Below the pieces are notes generated by a model. That model was not told the origin of the DNA. It was given only the letters and a program-made list of their open reading frames with translations, and searched no databases. DNA of 24,436 bases from CAZMXI01 sp964570205. Lineage in GTDB: Bacteria > Planctomycetota > Phycisphaerae > Tepidisphaerales > Tepidisphaeraceae. Where the stretch lies: assembly GCA_964570205.1 (NCBI GenBank), contig CAZMXI010000066.1, forward strand, positions 1-24,436, given 5' to 3'. Positions 6,886 through 14,305 of the stretch are shown here, in pieces (positions within the stretch are counted from its first letter, which is position 1; each line of letters begins with the position of its first letter). The translations under genes were made by a program, and so were the position numbers.

Positions 6886-7677
6886 ATGAATCGACGCACA
6901 CTTCTGATGTTTGCCGTGGCGGTCGCATTGATCCCGGGTTGCGGCGCGCCGCGGCTTCGCGTGATGACTTACAACATACACATTGGCCAGGGGATGGATG
7001 ACCGGTTTGACCTTCCGCGAATCGCCCGGGTCATCAACGACGCGACGCCGGATATCGTTGCCCTGCAAGAGGTCGATCGGTTTGCGCAGCGCAGCGGTCG
7101 CATCGATCAGGCCGGCGAACTGGCCAGACTCACCGGCATGCATGTCGTTCACGCGGACACCGGAGCGCTGAAGCCCCGGGACGCGCAGGGCGAATACGGC
7201 GTCGCGATTCTCTCGCGCCATCCCATCGAGGACGTTCGGCGGGAACCGCTGCCTCATGACGCCAGTCGCGAGCTCAGGGCGGCGCTGGGCGGCATTGTGC
7301 AGATCAAGGGAATCGGACCCGTGCTCATCATTTCAACGCACCTTCAGCATAACTCGGCGGAAGACCGGCTCGCCCAGGCGAACCGGATCAACGAGTTGTT
7401 CTCCGCCTGGAAAGGGCCGGCCATCCTTGCCGGCGACTTGAACGCGGTTCCTGACAGTCAACCGTTGCAGGCTCTTGGCCAACACTGGACGGATGCGGCC
7501 GGCCCTCAGTCGCCTATGACATGCCCGGCCGATCGGCCAAACGCGCGAATCGACTACATCCTCTATCGCCCGGCCGGTTCCTGGCGGGTGATCGAATGCA
7601 CAGTGGTCGATGAACTGGTTGCCTCAGATCACCGGCCGGTTGTGGCCGAGCTGAAGCTCCAGCCTCGGTCGCGTTGA
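6886..7677 (+). CDS. EEP-superfamily (endonuclease/exonuclease/phosphatase) lipoprotein
   Basis: A 263-residue protein with a short hydrophobic leader ending in a lipobox-like LIPGC (Cys19), so probably a lipid-anchored, extracytoplasmic protein. The EEP active-site set is complete: MTYNIHIG (Asn30), ALQEVDR (Glu62), ISTHLQH (His152), AGDLNAVPDS (Asp184, Asn186), RIDYIL (Asp223) and SDHRPV (Asp248, His249). A metal-dependent phosphodiesterase or phosphatase is therefore likely; the substrate is not known. The TYNIHIGxGxD start places it in a different EEP subgroup from the lipoprotein at 224-1126, so the pair is not a recent duplication. Its stop lies six bases from the stop of the convergent oxidoreductase gene. 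The start has a TAGAAT hexamer nine bases upstream in place of a clear Shine-Dalgarno sequence. Confidence 0.9.
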   Translation: MNRRTLLMFAVAVALIPGCGAPRLRVMTYNIHIGQGMDDRFDLPRIARVINDATPDIVALQEVDRFAQRSGRIDQAGELARLTGMHVVHADTGALKPRDAQGEYGVAILSRHPIEDVRREPLPHDASRELRAALGGIVQIKGIGPVLIISTHLQHNSAEDRLAQANRINELFSAWKGPAILAGDLNAVPDSQPLQALGQHWTDAAGPQSPMTCPADRPNARIDYILYRPAGSWRVIECTVVDELVASDHRPVVAELKLQPRSR

Positions 7678-7683
7678 ATGATG

Positions 7684-9063
7684 TCATAGGCTCCAGCCTT
7701 TGCGGTATTCTCGCCCGAGGCATTGATCCGCCGTGGCATTGTCCGTGAACCGGAACGCGGCCGGTGCGAATTCCAGGGGCCGCTCGAATTGCGTGGCCAC
7801 GTTCGACAGCAGCACGAACTCGGTCATCGGGTCGGCGTAGTTGAAGTCAGACATGGCCGGCGCGTTGCCTTTACACGCGTTGAACCACTCGAGTTCATGC
7901 CCCGGCGAGCGGGGCGTCTTCCGCTGAGGCCAGGTGAAGTCTCTGAACTTGTCTTCGGGCAGCAGCCAGCAGGAGGAGTTGTGTTCGGTAAGGCGCAGCA
8001 AGCCCTCGCTGCCAACCATGATGCACCCGCCATGGTCCTTCCAGCGTTTCTCGCCGGCATCGCCCCAATCCAGCTTTGAGCCCTGGAGGTTCTCAATAAT
8101 ATCGCGGCTCTCTGCAGCCGGAGCGCTCTTCCCGTTGTACCAGTTGATCCGCACAGGCGGCATGTCGCCGCGAGCGGGGAAATCGTACTTGACGATCTCC
8201 CATTCCGGGAAGCTCAGACGGTTCAGGTTCGATGTCCTGGCCTCGATCTTAACCTTGGCCGTCGAATCCGCATTCCAATGGGTTTCCAGTCTGAGCGCCT
8301 TGAAGGCGAGATTCATGGAGTGGATTGCCCAGTTGCCGGCCGTGCTGGTGCCCATATCCCGCCAGCCGCCCCAGCTCATCCAGAACGGGTGATAGGCGCG
8401 ATCCGCCGCGGGCCCGAGCCATAGATCCCAGTTCAGATAGGGAGGGACCGGTGGAGTTTCGGCTGGCTTTTTCTGGTGGTTCCTGCCGCCGGCGGAGTTC
8501 CAGGCGTGGACTTCCTTCACTTCGCCGAGCGCGCCGGACTGGATCAGATCGACCGACTTGCGAAACGCCTCGCTGGCGGTGCCCTGGTTGCCCATCTGCG
8601 TGGCCACCTTGTGCTGGTTGGCGGCCTCACGGAGCATGCGGGCTTCCCACAGGCAGCCGGTCAGGGGCTTTTCCACGTAGACATGCTTGCCCATCCGCAT
8701 GGCGGTCATCGCGATGACGGCGTGCGTGTGGTCGGGGGTGGCAACAATCACCGCGTCAATATGCTTGTCCATTTCCGACAGCATCTTGCGGAAGTCGTCG
8801 AACTTCTTCGCCTCCGGGCACGCGGCGAAGAAGTCCTTGGCCTTGTGCTGGTTCACATCGCACATGGCGACAAGGTTCTGGCCCATCCGCGGGACGCAAT
8901 CAACGAACCAACTCCCTCGGCCGCCGCAACCGACAAGGGCGATGTTGAGCTTGTCGTTCGCCTGGAAGCTCCATGCCGATGAGGGGTCACGAAGAATGGT
9001 CAACGTGGCTGCGGCTATGCTTGTGTGCGCGAGGAACTTGCGGCGGCTGGTGTGGGATTCCAT
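7684..9063 (-). CDS. Tat-exported Gfo/Idh/MocA-family oxidoreductase
   Basis: From the ATG at 9063 the product has 459 residues. An upstream in-frame ATG at 9108 is possible but less likely, because AGGA lies eight bases before 9063 and the Tat signal then sits at the very N-terminus (TSRRKFLAHTS, residues 5-15). The Rossmann fold begins IALVGCGGRGSWF (41-53), followed by ATPDHTHAVIA (108-118) and the family motif VEKPLTG (130-136). These proteins use tightly held NAD(P) to oxidise or reduce sugars or inositol-type polyols. The GNQGTASEAF segment is typical of the large, Tat-secreted branch in Planctomycetes. The substrate is unknown. Folding with cofactor before export is expected from the Tat signal. 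It converges with the EEP gene and diverges from the HemQ-like gene. Confidence 0.92.
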   Translation of the reverse strand: MESHTSRRKFLAHTSIAAATLTILRDPSSAWSFQANDKLNIALVGCGGRGSWFVDCVPRMGQNLVAMCDVNQHKAKDFFAACPEAKKFDDFRKMLSEMDKHIDAVIVATPDHTHAVIAMTAMRMGKHVYVEKPLTGCLWEARMLREAANQHKVATQMGNQGTASEAFRKSVDLIQSGALGEVKEVHAWNSAGGRNHQKKPAETPPVPPYLNWDLWLGPAADRAYHPFWMSWGGWRDMGTSTAGNWAIHSMNLAFKALRLETHWNADSTAKVKIEARTSNLNRLSFPEWEIVKYDFPARGDMPPVRINWYNGKSAPAAESRDIIENLQGSKLDWGDAGEKRWKDHGGCIMVGSEGLLRLTEHNSSCWLLPEDKFRDFTWPQRKTPRSPGHELEWFNACKGNAPAMSDFNYADPMTEFVLLSNVATQFERPLEFAPAAFRFTDNATADQCLGREYRKGWSL

Positions 9064-9100
9064 GTCACCGGTCCTTTCGATATGTGTCCCTGAGTGCATA

Positions 9101-9132
9101 CATTCCAACCAGCCGGATGTTTGCCTGGAATG
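9101..9132. promoter_or_regulatory. Inverted repeat in the divergent oxidoreductase/HemQ-like promoter region
   Basis: CATTCCA (9101-9107) and TGGAATG (9126-9132) are exact 7-bp inverted repeats with an 18-base spacer, centred between the divergent starts at 9063 and 9214. The spacing suits two DNA half-sites for a regulator controlling one or both genes. Seven-bp arms can occur by chance, so this is tentative. Confidence 0.3.
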
Positions 9133-9163
9133 GTGGTTCTGGCCGCACTTGGGGAAGCGCTCC

Positions 9164-9169
9164 TATAAT
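9164..9169 (+). promoter_or_regulatory. Candidate -10 element for the HemQ-like gene
   Basis: A perfect TATAAT lies 44 bases before the ATG at 9214. No good -35 hexamer is visible at 16-18 bases spacing. A leader of about 37 bases, containing the GGAG ribosome binding site, would result. Confidence 0.35.
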
Positions 9170-9213
9170 CGCACCGTATTCAACTGCGGCGTCCTCGTTT
9201 ACGGAGCTCTTGC

Positions 9214-9954
9214 ATGAGCCAGGCGACAATCCATCCAGGGACCCACGCCCAAACCGGCGGGGGCCCGGCCGTCCAGCGGCAATTTGTCAGCTTTGCATTC
9301 TACCGCCTCGATCGCGCGTTTCGGCGTCTGGGCCGGGACGAGAAGAACGCCGCGCGGAAGGAACTGCTGTCGGTCATTTCGGCGGGGAGGCAGGGCATGA
9401 TGTGCCTGACCTACAGCACGGTGGGCCTTAAAGCGGATACCGATTTTGTGCTCTGGCGAATCGGGATGACCACCGATGATTTTCAGGCACACGCGGCGGC
9501 CATCAACCAAACGGCGTTGGGGGGCTATCTCAGCATGCCCTATTCCTATCTGTCGATGACCAAGCGCAGCATGTACGTTGAGAAGCTGGACCCGTTCCAC
9601 ACGGCCGAGAGCCGGACGCATATTGTGCCGGGGAAGCGCAAGTACCTGTTTGTGTATCCGTTCGTGAAGTCGCGCGACTGGTATCTGCTGCCGTTGGAAA
9701 AGCGGCAGGAAATCATGGATGTGCATATCCGCATGGGCAACGAGTTCCCCACGATCAAGCTGAACACGACCTACAGCTTCGGACTGGATGATCAGGATTT
9801 CGTTGTTGCTTTCGAGACTGATCGACCAGCCGATTTTCTCGATCTGGTGATGAAACTGCGAGAGACAGAGTCGAGCAAATATACGGTGCGGGACACCCCG
9901 ATCTTCACGTGCGTGCAGATGCCGATGGAAAAGGTGTTCGAGCAGCTCTTCTGA
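9214..9954 (+). CDS. Chlorite dismutase/HemQ-family heme protein (probable coproheme decarboxylase type)
   Basis: This 246-residue protein matches the chlorite-dismutase-like superfamily. Hallmarks are QFVSFAFYRLDRAFRRL (23-39), the YPFVKSRDWYLLP block (148-160), the EIMDVHIRMGNEFP helix (166-179) and the strand SFGLDDQDFVVAFETD (188-203). KLRETESSKYTVRDTPIFTC (214-233) follows. HemQ members decarboxylate coproheme to heme b in the coproporphyrin-dependent pathway; true chlorite dismutases split chlorite. The non-periplasmic sequence, the length and the YP-x6-WY block favour HemQ, but I cannot verify the axial ligand or catalytic residue by eye. No signal peptide is present. GGAG seven bases before the ATG supports the start. 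The gene ends 29 bases before ispH, so the two are probably co-transcribed, linking two iron-dependent steps. Confidence 0.82.
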   Translation: MSQATIHPGTHAQTGGGPAVQRQFVSFAFYRLDRAFRRLGRDEKNAARKELLSVISAGRQGMMCLTYSTVGLKADTDFVLWRIGMTTDDFQAHAAAINQTALGGYLSMPYSYLSMTKRSMYVEKLDPFHTAESRTHIVPGKRKYLFVYPFVKSRDWYLLPLEKRQEIMDVHIRMGNEFPTIKLNTTYSFGLDDQDFVVAFETDRPADFLDLVMKLRETESSKYTVRDTPIFTCVQMPMEKVFEQLF

Positions 9955-9970
9955 AGTTCCTTCTGGCACA

Positions 9971-9976
9971 TAGAAT
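9971..9976 (+). promoter_or_regulatory. Candidate -10-like hexamer directly before ispH
   Basis: TAGAAT lies seven bases before the ispH ATG at 9984, the same hexamer and nearly the same spacing as at 6871-6876. AGG at -7 to -5 could serve as a weak ribosome binding site instead. It may give ispH its own near-leaderless transcript in addition to read-through from the HemQ-like gene. Confidence 0.3.
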
Positions 9977-9983
9977 AGGCAGG

Positions 9984-10919
9984 ATGAGAATCATTCTGGC
10001 GAATCCTCGGGGGTTCTGCGCGGGCGTCAACATCGCGGTCGAAGTGGTCAATCGCGTTCTAAAATTGAAGGGGTCGCCGATCTACGTCTATCACGAGATC
10101 GTTCACAACCGGCACGTGGTGGAGGACCTTCGCGGCCGGGGGGTGACGTTCGTGGACGACATCGAGGCTGTGCCGGATGGCTCGGTGCTGGTTTACAGCG
10201 CTCATGGCGTTTCGCCCAGGGTTCGCGCGGCGGCCCGACGGCGGAGCCTGATCGAAGTGGATGCCACCTGCCCGCTGGTTGCCAAGGTGCATTTAGAGGT
10301 GCTGCGATTCGCTCGCGAGGGCTATACCATCCTCTTTGTCGGACACCGCGGGCATGATGAAGCCGTTGGGACGACCGAGGAAGCGCCCGAGCACGTAATT
10401 CTGGTCGAAAGGCCGGAAGATGTGGAATCCCTTGCGTTGCCGGACGGGGCTAAGGTTGCCTACGTCACCCAGACGACACTGAGCGTTGCCGACGCTCAGC
10501 GGACGATCGCTGCCATCCGGCGGAAATGGCCGGCCGCAGTCGGTCCGAAGAAGGACGACATCTGCTATGCCACGACGAATCGCCAGAATGCCGTATCGGT
10601 ATTGAGCGGGGAAGCCGAGCTGGTGATTGTCATCGGAAGTCAGAACAGTTCCAATTCCATGCGACTGGTGGAAACCGCGAAGGCGGCCGGCAGACAGGCG
10701 TATCTGGTGGATGACGAGGGCGAGCTTCGGTCGGAGTGGTTTGATGGGAAGAGGGCCGTGCTGGTGACGGCAGGCGCATCCGCACCTGAGGACGTGGTGC
10801 GGCGGCTGGTGGAGCGTCTGGAACGTGAGTTTGCGGGGGTGTTGGAAGAGCGGACGCTGGTGGAGGAGAATGTGAGCTTCGCGATGCCTGCGTCGCTGAG
10901 GGTGCTGGACGGGCGTTGA
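9984..10919 (+). CDS. ispH: 4-hydroxy-3-methylbut-2-enyl diphosphate reductase (IspH/LytB)
   Basis: IspH is the last enzyme of the MEP pathway, reducing HMBPP to IPP and DMAPP in the cytoplasm with a [4Fe-4S] cluster. All three cluster cysteines are present: Cys12 (GFCAGV), Cys96 (DATCPLV) and Cys194 (DICYATTNRQ). Active-site residues also match: His41 (HEIVHNR), His74 (YSAHGVS), His124 and Glu126 (GHDEAVGT), the TQTT motif (163-166) and NSSNSMRL (221-228). From the ATG at 9984 the protein has 311 residues, as usual for the family. A frame reaching back to 9909 would overlap the HemQ-like gene and add 25 residues before the conserved MRIILANPRGFCAG, so it is rejected. The HemQ-like gene ends 29 bases upstream. 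Confidence 0.96.
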   Translation: MRIILANPRGFCAGVNIAVEVVNRVLKLKGSPIYVYHEIVHNRHVVEDLRGRGVTFVDDIEAVPDGSVLVYSAHGVSPRVRAAARRRSLIEVDATCPLVAKVHLEVLRFAREGYTILFVGHRGHDEAVGTTEEAPEHVILVERPEDVESLALPDGAKVAYVTQTTLSVADAQRTIAAIRRKWPAAVGPKKDDICYATTNRQNAVSVLSGEAELVIVIGSQNSSNSMRLVETAKAAGRQAYLVDDEGELRSEWFDGKRAVLVTAGASAPEDVVRRLVERLEREFAGVLEERTLVEENVSFAMPASLRVLDGR

Positions 10920-11265
10920 TGCCACCGGGAAGGCGGGGAGGACGCTCTCTCAACTGGAACGAAGGGCGCTTTGGGTCTCCGACATCGGTTGGGTTGGGCC
11001 TTTGTGTTTCTGGTTCGGCCTCGCACTTCCAAACGACATACGGACAGAACTCGCGATGGATGCCCGAAAGACAGACGACGTTCTGGAGCCCCTATCGCCG
11101 AGGGCATCCGGCGGAACGCGCTGGACCTCGGCCGGCGTCTGGCGGATGATGTTTCCACGTTCAATCCGGCCAATGCCGATCCGGCGGCCGCACTCGGAAT
11201 CCCATCCGGCCGCGGCTGCACGCATCAGCGGTCGCTGGGGACGTGAGCGTTTTGAGGAGCTTGAT
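10920..11265. other. 346-bp region between ispH and the PL11 lyase, no supported gene
   Basis: The open frames here either begin at rare start codons without ribosome binding sites or look like low-quality translations, rich in Arg and Pro. The frame of the lyase gene stays open back to 11002, but the signal peptide and ribosome binding site at 11266 argue against using that extension. The region probably holds the promoter of the carbohydrate locus. I see no clear promoter, terminator or repeat in it. Confidence 0.5.
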
Positions 11266-13212
11266 ATGACTGGTGCGTTACTCGTTCGAGCCGCGTTGGT
11301 GGTTGTTCTCTTGAGAACCTGCGTTGTGGGCGCCGAGCGGCAGATGGAGCGACTGACGCGTGGTGTCATCGCCGTTCATCAAGGCGACGGTCAGGTCTAC
11401 GTCGGCTGGCGGCTGCTGGGCACCGATCCGGACAAGGTTGCCTTCAACATCTACCGCTCCGCTGGCAACGCAGCGCCCGTCAAGGTCAACCCGGCGCCGA
11501 TCACGGCGTCCACGAACTTCGTGGACAACGGGGTGGATGTGGGGAAGCCCAACGCCTATTCGGTCAGGCCCGTGATCGGCGGCCAGGAGCAAGCCGCATC
11601 GCCGCCCTTTGTTCTTCCCGCTGATGCCCCAACCCGACCCCATGTGGAGATTCCATTGAAGGTGCCAGCCGGGTACACAGCCGGCGACGCCTCGGCTGGC
11701 GACCTCGACGGCGATGGTGATTATGAGCTGGTCGTTCATATGAGCGGCCGCGGGCGGGACAACGCGCAGGCCGGCATGACTGACCCGCCGATTCTCCATG
11801 CCTACAAGACCGACGGTACGCACCTCTGGTCGATCAACCTTGGCCGCAATATCCGCGAGGGCGCCCACTACACGCAGTTCATCGTGTATGACCTTGACGG
11901 TGACGGCATTGCCGAGGTCGCCTGCAAGACGGCCGACGGCACCATCGATGGCAGAGGCGTCGCCATTGGCGACAAAGATGCCAACTGGGTTGGGCAGGAT
12001 GGGAAGATCCTGCGAGGCCCGGAGTATTTCACCGTCTTTGACGGTCGCACCGGGGCTGCCCTCGCCACAGTCGGGTATCTTCCCGGGCGGGGCGATATCG
12101 GCGGCTGGGGCGGCATCGGGGGCAACGGGGGCAACGACCGCACCGGCAACCGCGTGGATCGCTTTCTTGCCTGCGTCGCTTACCTGGATGGGCGGCGGCC
12201 CAGCGTCATCATGTGCCGCGGGGTCTACGGGCGCAGCGTGCTGGCGGCGTGGGACTTTCGCGATCGCAAGCTGGCCAGTCGCTGGGTCTTTGACACCAAC
12301 GCCCCGGGAAAGGGCAAGGACGGCAAACCGAACGCCGACTACGGCGGCATGGGGGGCCATTCCGTCAGTGTCGCCGATGTTGATGGCGATGGGCGCGACG
12401 AGATCGTCTATCATTCCATGGTTGTTGATGACGATGGTCAGGGCCTTTTCACCACCGGCTTCCGCCACGGCGATGCGCTGCACGTTGGCCGTTTTGATCC
12501 AGCACATCCCAATCCGATCGTCTTCGGCGTTCACGAGAACGAAGGCAGCCGCTGGGATGCCATGACGCCGGCGATGGCCGCTCTCGATGCCAGGACCGGA
12601 CGTACCCTTTGGCGCGTCGGCGATGGCGAGGACGCTGGTCGTTGCCTCGCCGCCGACATCGACGCGCGCCATCCCGGCGCTGAGATGTGGGGTGGCCCTG
12701 GCGGCCTGCGCACATGCAGGGGCGAGCCCATCGGACCCGCGCCGCGGTTGACGAATTATGTCGTGTGGTGGGACGGCGACCTTCTCCGGGAGATCGTGGA
12801 GCGCAACTCCGTGTGGAAATGGGACTGGCGAAATGCACGTCTGGATAGGGTATTCACCGCCGATGGCTGCACCGCCGGCGGAGCAAAGGCCGCGCCCAAC
12901 CTCAGTGCCGATCTGTTCGGCGATTGGCGCGAGGAGATTGTCCTAGGGACCACGGACAACAAGGCCCTGCGCATCTACACGACCACGATCCCGACCGAGC
13001 ACCGCATCCGCACGCTGATGCATGACCCGCAGTATCGGCTGAGCATCGCATGGCAGAATGTCGCCTACAACCAGCCGCCCCACACGGGGTTCTACCTGGG
13101 CGAGGGAATGAATCAGCCGCCCCGGCCGGCCATAACAACGCCTGTCGCCGCACGTGCGAGCAGTCGCCCCGCGGCTGACGGATTCAATCCCGATGGCAGT
13201 GCCCGTCGATGA
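11266..13212 (+). CDS. Secreted rhamnogalacturonan lyase, polysaccharide lyase family 11
   Basis: PL11 enzymes cut the alternating rhamnose-galacturonic acid backbone of rhamnogalacturonan I by beta-elimination. The 648-residue product has a signal peptide (1-23, ending VVGA) and the family opening ERQMERLTRGVIAVHQ. QVYVGWRLLGTDPDKVAFNI (43-62) follows, forming the fibronectin-like N-terminal domain. The eight-bladed propeller shows calcium-binding acidic loops DLDGDGDYELVVH (147-159), DLDGDGIAEVACKTADGT (209-226) and DVDGDGRDEIVYHS, plus KTDGTHLWSINLGRNIREGA (181-200). Length matches YesW-type lyases. The start is the ATG at 11266, with GAGGAG six bases upstream; the frame extends to 11002 without support. 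It is the first of five consecutive plus-strand genes for exported proteins and the best guide to the substrate of the locus. Confidence 0.94.
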   Translation: MTGALLVRAALVVVLLRTCVVGAERQMERLTRGVIAVHQGDGQVYVGWRLLGTDPDKVAFNIYRSAGNAAPVKVNPAPITASTNFVDNGVDVGKPNAYSVRPVIGGQEQAASPPFVLPADAPTRPHVEIPLKVPAGYTAGDASAGDLDGDGDYELVVHMSGRGRDNAQAGMTDPPILHAYKTDGTHLWSINLGRNIREGAHYTQFIVYDLDGDGIAEVACKTADGTIDGRGVAIGDKDANWVGQDGKILRGPEYFTVFDGRTGAALATVGYLPGRGDIGGWGGIGGNGGNDRTGNRVDRFLACVAYLDGRRPSVIMCRGVYGRSVLAAWDFRDRKLASRWVFDTNAPGKGKDGKPNADYGGMGGHSVSVADVDGDGRDEIVYHSMVVDDDGQGLFTTGFRHGDALHVGRFDPAHPNPIVFGVHENEGSRWDAMTPAMAALDARTGRTLWRVGDGEDAGRCLAADIDARHPGAEMWGGPGGLRTCRGEPIGPAPRLTNYVVWWDGDLLREIVERNSVWKWDWRNARLDRVFTADGCTAGGAKAAPNLSADLFGDWREEIVLGTTDNKALRIYTTTIPTEHRIRTLMHDPQYRLSIAWQNVAYNQPPHTGFYLGEGMNQPPRPAITTPVAARASSRPAADGFNPDGSARR

Positions 13213-13226
13213 GGCGTTGCGCCGGG

Positions 13227-13232
13227 TACAAT
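13227..13232 (+). promoter_or_regulatory. Candidate -10 hexamer before the DUF6528-like gene
   Basis: TACAAT, one base from the TATAAT consensus, lies in the 91-bp gap after the lyase gene, 71 bases before the ATG at 13304. No convincing -35 element is seen. It may mark an internal promoter in the carbohydrate locus. Confidence 0.2.
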
Positions 13233-13303
13233 CGGGCATACGAGGACGTCACGGGCAAGTGTCGGGAAAGATGGCGTGGCATGAAGATTCATCGGGAGCG
13301 TGC

Positions 13304-14224
13304 ATGACTCGGCGGAAGGTGCTGGCGGCGATGTTTGCAGGCGTGGCGTCCGGGTGTGCATCGAGAATGCCGCAGCAAGCGATGCCGCCGCACGCGCCCC
13401 TGGACCTGATCGTCTGTGGCGGCGATGAGGTTTTCATTCTTGCCCTGGCTGAGCAAAGCGGGCTCCCTCCGCGCAAGATATGGTCGTGGCGGGCGGCGGA
13501 ATGCCCTGATATCCCCGAATCGCTGAAGCGCAGGTTTCAGACCACCGATGACTGCAAGCCGGTGAATGGCGGGCGCTGTATCCTGATTTCCTCATCCTCG
13601 GGCGCAGTTGCATTGGTTGAAAGGCGCACCGGACGATCCCTGTTCCATGCCGAGGTCGTGAACGCCCACTCCATAGAGATGCTCCCCGGCGGGCGCATCG
13701 CGGCGGCCGCCTCGGTTGCCAATTCGCCGGCGGCCAACCGCGTCATTCTCTTTGACATTGCCGGCCGGCGCGAGTTGGCCTCCGACTCGATGGTGTCGGC
13801 CCACGGCCTGGTGTGGGATGATTCACGCTCTCTCTTGTGGGCGCTGGGCGGTAGTCAGCTTCGGGCTTATCGCCTGGCGAACGGCGCAGGCGACCAGGAT
13901 GGCCTGACTGGGGCGTTTCAGACCCAACTCCCGGATTCCGATGGTCACGATCTTTCACCGGTTCCCGGCACGTCGCTCCTGTTCATCAGCACAGGCAAGC
14001 ACTGCTGGCACTTCGACCGAAATACGCGGCAAATCGCCCTCCACGATACTCTGAAGGACGCTCCGAACGTGAAGAGCTACTCAATTCATCCGAAAGCCGC
14101 GCGAGTCGCTTACGTGCAGGCGGAAGGCCGAAATTGGTGGGCCGAGCACATCCACTTTCACAATCCTGATGGCGTGCTGCGCCTGCCAGGCCAACGGCTG
14201 TACAAGGCGCGTTGGGTACACTGA
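13304..14224 (+). CDS. DUF6528-like beta-propeller lipoprotein
   Basis: The 306-residue product starts MTRRKVLAAMFAGVASGC, a short arginine-containing leader with a lipobox ending at Cys18, so export and lipid anchoring are likely. The mature part opens LDLIVCGGDEVFIL (33-46). It continues with IWSWRAAE (59-66), TTDDCKPVNGGRCILISSSSG (80-100) and VNAHSIEMLPGGRIAAA (119-135). This order matches what I recall of the uncharacterised DUF6528 family, a propeller-like fold; I could not check this. No catalytic motif is evident. GGGAG five bases before the ATG supports the start; in-frame codons back to 13154 overlap the lyase gene and are rejected. Its place after a PL11 lyase suggests a role in binding or processing oligosaccharides at the cell surface, which is inference. 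Confidence 0.75.
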   Translation: MTRRKVLAAMFAGVASGCASRMPQQAMPPHAPLDLIVCGGDEVFILALAEQSGLPPRKIWSWRAAECPDIPESLKRRFQTTDDCKPVNGGRCILISSSSGAVALVERRTGRSLFHAEVVNAHSIEMLPGGRIAAAASVANSPAANRVILFDIAGRRELASDSMVSAHGLVWDDSRSLLWALGGSQLRAYRLANGAGDQDGLTGAFQTQLPDSDGHDLSPVPGTSLLFISTGKHCWHFDRNTRQIALHDTLKDAPNVKSYSIHPKAARVAYVQAEGRNWWAEHIHFHNPDGVLRLPGQRLYKARWVH

Positions 14225-14305
14225 GGGACACGGAAACGGCAGCGGGCCGGATGCCGGCGTGCTGTGTTTCATCGACAACCGATGGGTGGAGGCGGGGTAC
14301 AACAC

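Noticed and set aside
10971..11246. 91-codon open frame between ispH and the PL11 gene, with a stretch reading LDLGRRLADDV
   Set aside because: The start codon is a TTG without a ribosome binding site and the first half is Arg-rich and unlike a protein. The short stretch recalls a motif from other families but is too weak to call a gene or a remnant.
11002..11265. N-terminal extension of the PL11 lyase
   Set aside because: A signal peptide and a strong ribosome binding site (GAGGAG) mark the ATG at 11266; the extension would bury the signal peptide.
11278..12672. 464-codon minus-strand open frame opposite the PL11 lyase
   Set aside because: It lies fully inside the lyase gene, has no ribosome binding site or recognisable domain, and is explained by GC-rich third positions.
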